NCBI GenBank assembly: GCA_002437725.1
Contig: DJRF01000025.1
Location: 19,342-83,341 of the forward strand
Source: Treponema sp. UBA6367
GTDB lineage: Bacteria > Spirochaetota > Spirochaetia > Treponematales > Treponemataceae
Reading direction: 5' to 3'
Length of the DNA stretch: 64,000 nucleotides
The notes beneath the pieces were generated by a model. It had not been told where the DNA came from. It did not search any database and was given only the letters and a program-made list of their open reading frames with translations. This document shows, piece by piece, positions 15,301 to 21,679 of this stretch. The position numbers and the translations under genes are program-made. Position 1 is the stretch's first letter; every line of letters starts with the position of its first letter.

Positions 15301-16693
15301 CCAGCTGATTAAGATAACTTTCTTGGAAGCTAGAAACCTGCTGAGAACACACAGAGTCGGATTCGTCAATTTTTTGCCGCAACTCTGCAATTCTATTTTC
15401 ATTTTTTCCGTCAATTGAATTCAAAATAGAATCATATTTTTCTACAATGGAATCCAAGTGCAGCTTATATTTTTCTGCAAGCGCAGAAATCTGTTTTTTA
15501 CATTTTTCTTCAGTTTCAGAAATTTTTTGCTGCAAATCTGCAAGTCTAGAATCGCTTTTCCCGCCGACAAGCTCTAACTGCTTGTTGTACTTTTCGCAAA
15601 GAGAATTTATTTTTTCGCCGCAATCATTTGAAAAGCTGTCTATATAACCGCGGCACTTTGAATCAAGTTCCACAAACTTTTCTTTCAGCTTTTCAATTAC
15701 TGAATCGCTGGATTCTTTTAATTGGGAATTAATATCCGCATTGGAATTGTCAATTTTTTGTTCTATTTCTGAAGATTTCTGCTTAAATTTTATAGAAAGC
15801 TCTTGATAAATCTGATTGTATTTTTTATCAAACTCTAAAACCTTTGAATCGGCATTAGCAGCAAGCGCAGAACTTTTTCCTTCTAAAAGGGCTTGAAGCG
15901 CATTAAATTTTTCATCAATTTGATTTTGAAGCTCTTCGGCCTTTTGTTCAAGCTGCTCTGTGTAAGAATCAGTCTTATCCTGAGTCCTTTTACTTAAATG
16001 CAAAAAGGCTTCGTCTTCAAGTTTTTCTGCCTTCAAACTAGCTTCTTCATAAACTCCGTTTATTTCCTGCTGGAACGAATTTAACGCCTTCTTTGCCCCA
16101 TCTTCAATCGCAATAAAATCAGCTTTTAACTTTTCGCCGTGACTGTCGTATTCTGAAAGGAGCCTGTTTCCAAGAGCTTTGAGCTGCTCGCCGTTTTTTG
16201 TTGAAAATTCTTTTGAAATTTCTGGAATTCGCTTTTCAAGCTTATCTAAATCGCCTTTTTGTTCATTTAAGCGATAATTAACCTTTTCGATAATCAAAGA
16301 CTCTTTTTTTAAGGCTTCAAGGTTTTGTTCAACCTTGGCAGTCATTTCAATGAGCTCGTTTACGAACTTGTCGTAAGAATTAATTTTTTCTTCTATATTT
16401 TTAACAGCATTTGAGTCAGAAGAAAGATTTTCTGTCATCTTTTTAAAATCAGCAATTTGTTTTTCAAGGCGGTTTACAGCCGCTACGGCTTGGATTTGTT
16501 TTGTGTCAAGTTCTGCCGTTACATTCGAAAGATTTTTTTCTTTTCCATGAAAGTATGAATCAAATTCACCAAGACGCTTGTCAGCATATCGCTTTACTTT
16601 TTCCATAGACTGATTATTTTTATCAACTATATGCAAAGCATAAGAAACAGCGGCGGCTATAATACCTGCTATAAGAATCGTAATAATCTGCAT
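12392..16693 (-). CDS. Giant membrane-anchored coiled-coil protein (SpiroCoCo-type)
   Basis: A 1433-residue protein. One N-terminal membrane helix (residues 1-24) is followed by an almost unbroken coiled coil rich in Glu, Lys, Gln and Ser. A small C-terminal domain of about 45 residues (ITPQMKEQVRFLKREGW, then a helix-turn-helix-like pattern) closes it. This matches the large spirochaete coiled-coil family called SpiroCoCo in databases. A cytoskeletal or cell-shape role is plausible because such proteins form filaments, but nothing here proves it. I start at ATG 16693, preceded by GGTGGG, rather than at a TTG six codons upstream. It lies 42 bases after a HAD hydrolase gene on the same strand. 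Confidence 0.85.
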   Translation of the reverse strand: MQIITILIAGIIAAAVSYALHIVDKNNQSMEKVKRYADKRLGEFDSYFHGKEKNLSNVTAELDTKQIQAVAAVNRLEKQIADFKKMTENLSSDSNAVKNIEEKINSYDKFVNELIEMTAKVEQNLEALKKESLIIEKVNYRLNEQKGDLDKLEKRIPEISKEFSTKNGEQLKALGNRLLSEYDSHGEKLKADFIAIEDGAKKALNSFQQEINGVYEEASLKAEKLEDEAFLHLSKRTQDKTDSYTEQLEQKAEELQNQIDEKFNALQALLEGKSSALAANADSKVLEFDKKYNQIYQELSIKFKQKSSEIEQKIDNSNADINSQLKESSDSVIEKLKEKFVELDSKCRGYIDSFSNDCGEKINSLCEKYNKQLELVGGKSDSRLADLQQKISETEEKCKKQISALAEKYKLHLDSIVEKYDSILNSIDGKNENRIAELRQKIDESDSVCSQQVSSFQESYLNQLDQMQQKYQVSFKELDERFSHSSGELSTRIQTVENFYNEKENSINEDIVEKIESFGQAYRQQIDDLKQEFESKLESARGNSSELSQMIQENSKNMQAFQNVIDSKIAEVQQTYSSLFEDAIAKASEKENVAYEKFSLEAENNIEKYNAELQNKIEDVKNQLSETLNTISRDVETSVQTAESTVARVRQECDSAFARVEEVEPELTEKVKAIDKKIEEFKQTSNKKMAELDELLHNSSDKIRMACEQQQAAALANVDEQLSSYKKDLEYRLSRIEAGGNDVDYLEKSLKAAMDEVSSRVLKSFDTFTQEQQKRQEQFANSVKENSEQVENELNAIEEKMEQLKQTSIGNISERLHGFEEDFDRDLKVRADKINEDLISWKNSFDGKINTFTNDYEDSLKAMEAGYSEELKSRLANLQKKTEEQTSRVKVGIDETVDSIQNQMIQIKSLVGTFSSEMEDKVNGANSKTDEFMRLTLERIEKNMNLQLEKVQTEMLQNLKTFEEGVHSRQETSSSTIDSALGEFNTWKQQIKHQFDESKQMFATELDGLKELSLKKVKDAESYMENEYQQILDQSEQKIEELDGKTQKSLESYESRADDIVKTLETMYEQMLKDTEERVKAQNLDASRKMQELNAEIQNLSEKNRNEQTAFVMKIQGDSNEMFTRMSELKKELDAIRTQMGLYEKAEQMKKNLDDKIEILKDDFERLEKFKNMSLAVTGQFNDICKMKEETEQKIEDFKKEETKVDAIEQKYGKLIQISSTIDQKISELNTTYDDLQSMEVSVRDFKDSLASISARYDRLDQKKEVIERVIADVDTSFENLKNIEDRLRSCSRQSETLPEEIRDVQKNVDDILKSSPKIYDAAEKLSNLQSIISETEEKIQQINSARSGLGHIEERLLDLDKQVGIKLDVLKTITASEVKLNPPKESRITPQMKEQVRFLKREGWKDEEIVRRTKLSLGEVQMILDTRPDMDI

Positions 16694-16735
16694 TTTTTGT
16701 TTCCCACCCAAAAAAATGTATTTCAGAAAGTCTGA

Positions 16736-17422
16736 TTATTTTAACACAATATCCATAAATTGACGATAGTTTGAAAAGCAAATCTCTGAATCTTTTATTT
16801 GCTTTTTAAAAAGCCTATATCTTAATGGAAGCAAATACGCAGTTTTCATTCCAGCATTGTGCGCTCCAACTACATCGTATTTATAGCTATTTCCCACATA
16901 AAGAATTTTTGAAGGTTCAACACCCAGTTGCTCCGCCATTTTTATAAATGAATAAGAATCCGGCTTTAAAGCGCCTAGTGCTTCTGTTCCAAGAATAACA
17001 TCGCAATACTTTTTTATGCCCCAAATCTCGCCTTTTTGCTCAGGAGGAAAATCCGAAAGGAGAGCTATTTTTAATCCAGCCTCTTTAAGTTTTTTAAAAG
17101 TTTCTGGCACATTTTTATAGCAAGGGATGTGATTAAAATAAGGAGCAAGCCCCTTGTAGACTATTCTATCAAGTTTTTTTTGAACTTCCTCTGGAGATTT
17201 GCGGACTCTTTCCGCCATCTTTTGAGCTTGCAAGTCCATAAAATTTGCAGCCGGCTTTATTCCATGCATTTTAGAGCGAACAATTCCATAGTGAAGATAA
17301 AAAATACAATGAAAGACATAATTAAAAATCGCTCTTATATGAAGTTTCCATTGAGGATATAAAGTTCCGTCAATATCAAAGGCAACTGCTTCGATTTCGC
17401 CTACATTTTTAACATTAATCAC
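16736..17422 (-). CDS. HAD-superfamily hydrolase
   Basis: A 228-residue haloacid dehalogenase-like phosphatase. Motif I is DIDGTL (nucleophile D16, D18), motif II LLSDF, motif III the Lys in LKPDSYSF, and motif IV GNSYKYDVVGA. A helical cap follows motif I, as in class C1 members. Substrate unknown; small phosphorylated metabolites are usual. The start is GTG 17422, because GGAG lies six bases upstream; a TTG four codons earlier would overlap that site. Probably transcribed with the giant coiled-coil gene. Repeat copy C separates it from tonB upstream. Confidence 0.82.
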   Translation of the reverse strand: MINVKNVGEIEAVAFDIDGTLYPQWKLHIRAIFNYVFHCIFYLHYGIVRSKMHGIKPAANFMDLQAQKMAERVRKSPEEVQKKLDRIVYKGLAPYFNHIPCYKNVPETFKKLKEAGLKIALLSDFPPEQKGEIWGIKKYCDVILGTEALGALKPDSYSFIKMAEQLGVEPSKILYVGNSYKYDVVGAHNAGMKTAYLLPLRYRLFKKQIKDSEICFSNYRQFMDIVLK

Positions 17423-17447
17423 AATATTCTCCAAAAAGACACTATCT

Positions 17448-17653
17448 TAGCCCAAACTTCGAGTTTTTTATAACAATTAGAAAAAAAGGCTTTCAGCGAA
17501 TTTTCAATTTTTTCAGACGGTTGTGCTCGCACTTCGTTTGAATTGGACTGGGTTGCTATGCAACTTTAATTGTTCTAATCGCACAAAGTCTTCACAAATT
17601 GCAACTTCGCTTACGCTTTTATTTATTTTTCTGAAAACTCGAAGTTTAGGCTA
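17448..17653. repeat. Intergenic repeat family 1, copy C (complete, with terminal inverted repeats)
   Basis: The cleanest copy: 206 bp with 16-bp terminal inverted repeats TAGCCCAAACTTCGAG (17448-17463) and CTCGAAGTTTAGGCTA (17638-17653), differing at one position. The ends begin and finish with TA, as expected for a TA target-site duplication. The right-end TAG is the stop codon of tonB. It holds no gene and no transposase. Confidence 0.8.
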
Positions 17654-18745
17654 TCTTAATATGATACTATACTCAAAGCCAGCCTGTCCATCATTTTTTG
17701 CTTGTTCAAAGCGCCAGCGCGAAATTTGCTCTTTAATTTCAGACTGAATTGGCTCAGGAATCGCAGCGCTCGGTTTAAAAATAATTCCGCTAGAAGGAAT
17801 ATTGCCTGAAGCCAAAATTCTAAATGCAATTAAAACTGTTCTAGAACTGTCTATAAGGCTGGCGTTTTCAGAAGAAATTTTTATAACAGGCTCTTTTGGT
17901 TCTATAAGAAGCCTTGAAGAGCCGTCTGCAAGTTTTACAGAAACTTTTCCATCAGATGAACGCGAAGAACTAGAAAATGGCGCCGCGCTGATTTCTCCGC
18001 TAGAAGAAGAAACTGCGGCGACGATTTTGCCTAAGCTGCTTACAGTAGATTCAGAAACTGATGATTGAGCAGAAGTTGTTTCAGCCGAAGATGCGACAAC
18101 AGGACTGTTTGCACTTTCTGCAAGAATGCCGGCGGTACCTTGCAAGGCGCTTTGTTTAGGCACAGAAGAACTTGCAGAAGGGACTTGATTATTATTAGAA
18201 GACGAAGAAGTAACTGTAGATTTTTCAAACATGCTATCAAAATCGTCAGCGGTATAAGATTTTTTCTTTGCAGACGTTTGTTCTTGCCAAGACTGCTCCA
18301 AGTCTTTTTTAATCGTATAGGAAGATTTTTTATAGTTTTCTTGCGGTTGTGTTTTTTTTACTTGATTTTGATTTTCAGATTTAACAGTTTTTGCAGGCTG
18401 CTTTTTTTCTTGCGAAGGCTGTTTTTCTGCAGCAGATTTTTTTGAAGAGTCATTTTTTTCAACAGCAGTTTTTTTTGATTCCGCAGGCGCATTTTTCTTA
18501 ACCGCGGCGGAAGATTCTTTTTTTTCATCTTTTACGGAATCTTTAGAAACCGGCTCAAGCACAATTTTTACAGTCTTATACTTTTCTTGAGTTTTAAATG
18601 CCGGAGAAATTGCAAAAAATACAAAAAGTATAAGCCATAAAATAAGTGTAAAAATCAAAGAAACTTTTATGGCTTTTTTTTGAGTAGAATCTGATGCTCT
18701 AGAATCAATTCCAGAATTTATTATTTTAAAAAAATTATTTTGCAC
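17651..18745 (-). CDS. tonB: TonB energy transducer
   Basis: A 364-residue protein with one N-terminal membrane helix (about 28-48), then a long low-complexity periplasmic spacer rich in Lys, Glu, Ser and Ala (60-270). The C-terminal domain (about 280-364) fits the TonB_C fold, ending with RWRFEQAKNDGQAGFEYSI. It would couple the ExbB-ExbD proton channel to outer-membrane receptors. The spacer is Ser/Lys-rich rather than Pro-rich. The start is GTG 18745 with GGGAAG upstream. It is the last gene of exbB-exbD-tonB. The TAG stop is part of repeat copy C, so the original C terminus may have been altered by insertion. Confidence 0.85.
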   Translation of the reverse strand: MQNNFFKIINSGIDSRASDSTQKKAIKVSLIFTLILWLILFVFFAISPAFKTQEKYKTVKIVLEPVSKDSVKDEKKESSAAVKKNAPAESKKTAVEKNDSSKKSAAEKQPSQEKKQPAKTVKSENQNQVKKTQPQENYKKSSYTIKKDLEQSWQEQTSAKKKSYTADDFDSMFEKSTVTSSSSNNNQVPSASSSVPKQSALQGTAGILAESANSPVVASSAETTSAQSSVSESTVSSLGKIVAAVSSSSGEISAAPFSSSSRSSDGKVSVKLADGSSRLLIEPKEPVIKISSENASLIDSSRTVLIAFRILASGNIPSSGIIFKPSAAIPEPIQSEIKEQISRWRFEQAKNDGQAGFEYSIILR

Positions 18746-18834
18746 TCTTTTCTTCCCTTAATTATTTCCACAAAAAGAACAACTTCAAAAATTCTGCTGC
18801 GCTGAAACAAAATAGAAACAGCCATTATTTTAGA

Positions 18835-19245
18835 TTACTTTTCCTTAGTGCGCAGGTTTACGGACGCATAGCCGCAACTTCTTATAACGTCCAGAATTTT
18901 TACGACATTTCCGTTTGTAACTTGAGAGTCTGCCTCAATGGAAACTGGAAAATCTTCCTTTTTTACTTTTCCAGTATCAAATGACAAAAGTTCTTTTGGC
19001 AAAGTCGAAAAGGTAACGGGCTTGTCATTGAACCAGAGAGTTCCATTTTTTTCAGCAGTAATTGTAATTCCTAAATTTGACGTGCTTTCGCTGGTAGCGC
19101 TTTCTGGAAGATTCATCTTTATTCCAGGCAGCATGGCGAAAGTTGTGGAAACCAAAAAGAACAGGATAAGCTGAAAAACAACGTCAAGCATAGGAGTCAT
19201 GTCTATGTTGGCATGAACGCCGCTTCTTCTTGCTTTTAATTTCAT
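18835..19245 (-). CDS. exbD: ExbD/TolR biopolymer transport protein
   Basis: A 136-residue inner-membrane protein with the family pattern: a short basic cytoplasmic start, the proton-channel Asp in NIDMTPMLDVVFQLILFFL, one membrane helix (about 19-40), and a periplasmic domain. It pairs with ExbB to harvest proton motive force for TonB. Its ATG overlaps the exbB stop (ATGA), so translation is coupled. Confidence 0.93.
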   Translation of the reverse strand: MKLKARRSGVHANIDMTPMLDVVFQLILFFLVSTTFAMLPGIKMNLPESATSESTSNLGITITAEKNGTLWFNDKPVTFSTLPKELLSFDTGKVKKEDFPVSIEADSQVTNGNVVKILDVIRSCGYASVNLRTKEK

Positions 19246-19856
19246 TGCTTTACCCGGCCTGTAATTTTGATTAGCACATTTGTAACGTTTGATTCCATTT
19301 CAGAAATTCTTCTGTTTACTCTAGAAACAAAATAATTATAAAAAATTACCGAAGGAATAGAAACTACAAGACCTGCAACAGTTGTTACAAGGGCTTCTGC
19401 AATCGCTCCAGCAAGCAAAGCTGGATCTCCCATTGTTCCGCCGCCGCCAAGAACGCCAAAAGCCTTGATGTTTCCAGTCACAGTGCCTAAAAGCCCAAGC
19501 AGAGTGGATATATTTGAAATAGTTCCCAAACCGGTAAGCAGATGTTCAAAGCGCGGAACAACTGCGGTCATTTCTGCCTCTACAGCGTCTTTCATGTCTT
19601 TTTCATCCCAAGTGCGGCAGTCCAATGCCTTTTTTATAACTTGAGAGCAAGGAGTATCTGCATTTTGACAAACCTGTTTTGCTTCTTCGAAATTCTTTTC
19701 ATCCAGTAGATTTTTTAAATCAAACATAAGCTTTAGATCACGCTTCTTTATAATGTAAAAGTAGTAGCAACGTTCTATAATTATGAATGTTGCGATAATT
19801 CCGCACAGAATAATTGGCAGCATTATAATTCCGCCAGCCTTTAATGTACTAAACAT
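19242..19856 (-). CDS. exbB: ExbB/TolQ/MotA-family proton channel protein
   Basis: A 204-residue inner-membrane protein with three hydrophobic segments (about 8-30, 105-135 and 150-175) and the family signature around GLLGTVTGNIKAF and ALVTTVAGLVVSIPS. It forms the channel with ExbD. I choose ATG 19856 because GGGAG lies just upstream; an ATG four codons earlier would place that site inside the gene. A repeat of family 2 lies between this gene and the upstream barrel gene, so there may be a separate promoter that I could not identify. Confidence 0.9.
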   Translation of the reverse strand: MFSTLKAGGIIMLPIILCGIIATFIIIERCYYFYIIKKRDLKLMFDLKNLLDEKNFEEAKQVCQNADTPCSQVIKKALDCRTWDEKDMKDAVEAEMTAVVPRFEHLLTGLGTISNISTLLGLLGTVTGNIKAFGVLGGGGTMGDPALLAGAIAEALVTTVAGLVVSIPSVIFYNYFVSRVNRRISEMESNVTNVLIKITGRVKQ

Positions 19857-19904
19857 ATAATCTCCCATAAAAAGCCAAGATTAAAACTTCAGTTTTAGGA
19901 TTGA

Positions 19905-19982
19905 CTTTTTATTGCAATTTCGCAGCGAAGTGAGAAATTGCAGTTGATAAATAAGTTTGCAACGCAAACTTTTTAATAAACA
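19905..19982. repeat. Intergenic repeat family 2, copy 1
   Basis: Two hairpins in a row: GCAATTTC / GAAATTGC (19914-19921 with 19934-19941), then TTTGC / GCAAA around AAC. A stretch of about 38 bases beginning AGAAATTGCAGTTGAT recurs almost unchanged at 38134-38172. Confidence 0.6.
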
Positions 19983-19987
19983 CTAAA

Positions 19988-21664
19988 TCAGAAAAAGAAT
20001 TTTGCACAAACGCAAACGCTTCCGCTCTGCTCAATATACTTTCCTGCATAAATTCTTTCTTTTCCACTAAGCAATTTTACAATATCAGTTGCACTAACTG
20101 CAAGCCTAACTGCAGAAGTAAGCCTTACAAAAGCTGAAAGTTCAATATCTGGAGTAAAATCTTCTCCAGAAGCAAGCGCCATCGCAAACGAGCCGTTCGC
20201 TCCCCAGCGCGCGCTTTCGCTTTGAACATTTATGCTAGCTGCAATAGAGTTCCTCGTTTCGCACGCAGGCACATCTATCCAAAAAGATTTCCATGATGCA
20301 GAGATGTTTACAATTTTAAATTTTGCAGAAAAATCTAGTTTTGTATTAAACTGTGCTGTTTCCTCATTTTGACAAACATACTGACCGAAACGCAAGGTTG
20401 ATTCGTCGTTGTAGTTTGGACTCCAGTTTCCGTTTCCAAAAGCCGTTTTCAAAAAATCAGAATTAAAATTAAGAGTAAAAATGTCTTTTATAGGAAGCAT
20501 GAAATTAACGCTTGCAAACCAGTCAGAAGTTTCCGCAGGCAGTTCGGAAAACACTGAAAAGCGATATTTTTTTTCTAGAATAGAAACAAGGCTTTCTTCT
20601 GAACGGCAGCCTCCCAAAAATTCAAGAGAAATTTTCCTTGAAGAAAGGCTTGTAGGAAAAGATAAATTCATGCCAAGCGAAAAAGGAACTATTACCGGCA
20701 TATAGCCAATTTGATTTCCAAAAACAACGCCCAAATTTGCATTCAGCTTAAAAAAATTATAAGTCCACAAGAAATCTAAAGATGCAGAGCCTCTGCTTAT
20801 AGCCTTTTCGCCCCCTACAGAATCGTTCGCGTCAACTTGAAATCCACCCGCAGCAGCAAGCCCCAATTTTAAATTATTATTAGCCCAGTAAAAATCTACT
20901 TCCGGAGAAAGATGAAGCACGCTGATATACTTTTCGAACGGTTCTATTTGATTTTCATTTTTGTTCACAATACAAGCAAAGCGATTGTACCAGTCCCCGC
21001 CAAAATCTGCTATCAAATGCAGATTGTTTTTAAAATCGTGGCTGTAAGCAACTTTTACATCAAGCTCTTCCTTGCTTACATCGCTAATCGAATCAACCTT
21101 GGTTTGCAAGCCATCGTTAAAGGAAGAATAGTTTGCGCTTAAATCAAGTTTTTTAGTCTTATCAGAAAAAGTTTTTTGAGCTCCAATTTCTGTGTTTTTT
21201 TGAAAAAATCCATCGGAAAGTGAATTTCCTGCAAAACCGTTTGAACTTTTGTGGCTAAACGAAATTTTAAAAGGATTCATTCCAGACTGGCGATAGATTG
21301 AAAAATCGCCAATGTAAAATCCTGGGAAACCACCGCCTGCAAGTCCTTCAACGTAAACATCTTTTGTTTCCACAGCATTTTTTACAGCATCAGCATCAGT
21401 TGAATCTTTTTCAGAAACAGAAAGCTTTGGAAACTGCGGAACAATTGAATCTGCGCGTCCTTCCGCCTCTGATGGAAGAATTTGTGTAAAATCAGGAACG
21501 GCGCTTTTTCCGACCTTTGGAACTCCGCCTGACACAACTGTAGAAACTTCAGGAAGAGAAATTTCGTCCAATTTTTCATCATGACTTTCTGAAGCTTGAG
21601 CCGCTAGAAAATTACATACCGTGCAAACAAAAAAAATTGAAAACAAGAATTTATTTTTTTTCAT
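19988..21664 (-). CDS. Putative outer-membrane beta-barrel protein of the TonB locus
   Basis: A 558-residue exported protein. A signal peptide (1-22, hydrophobic core then NFLAAQ) is followed by about 80 Ser/Val-rich residues and a segment with GLAGGGFPGFYIGDF. The rest alternates short polar and aromatic strands, as in beta-barrels, and it ends in Phe-Phe-Phe, the aromatic end typical of outer-membrane proteins. I do not recognise a plug domain. Position directly upstream of exbB-exbD-tonB and downstream of a TPR protein suggests a role as receptor or partner of the TonB complex. It starts 15 bases after the TPR gene. Confidence 0.6.
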   Translation of the reverse strand: MKKNKFLFSIFFVCTVCNFLAAQASESHDEKLDEISLPEVSTVVSGGVPKVGKSAVPDFTQILPSEAEGRADSIVPQFPKLSVSEKDSTDADAVKNAVETKDVYVEGLAGGGFPGFYIGDFSIYRQSGMNPFKISFSHKSSNGFAGNSLSDGFFQKNTEIGAQKTFSDKTKKLDLSANYSSFNDGLQTKVDSISDVSKEELDVKVAYSHDFKNNLHLIADFGGDWYNRFACIVNKNENQIEPFEKYISVLHLSPEVDFYWANNNLKLGLAAAGGFQVDANDSVGGEKAISRGSASLDFLWTYNFFKLNANLGVVFGNQIGYMPVIVPFSLGMNLSFPTSLSSRKISLEFLGGCRSEESLVSILEKKYRFSVFSELPAETSDWFASVNFMLPIKDIFTLNFNSDFLKTAFGNGNWSPNYNDESTLRFGQYVCQNEETAQFNTKLDFSAKFKIVNISASWKSFWIDVPACETRNSIAASINVQSESARWGANGSFAMALASGEDFTPDIELSAFVRLTSAVRLAVSATDIVKLLSGKERIYAGKYIEQSGSVCVCAKFFF

Positions 21665-21679
21665 AACTTTTCTACCTTT

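Noticed and set aside
17448..17653. An insertion sequence with its own transposase
   Set aside because: The ends look like those of a transposon, but only about 200 bases lie between them and no transposase frame exists anywhere in the window; at most a non-autonomous element.
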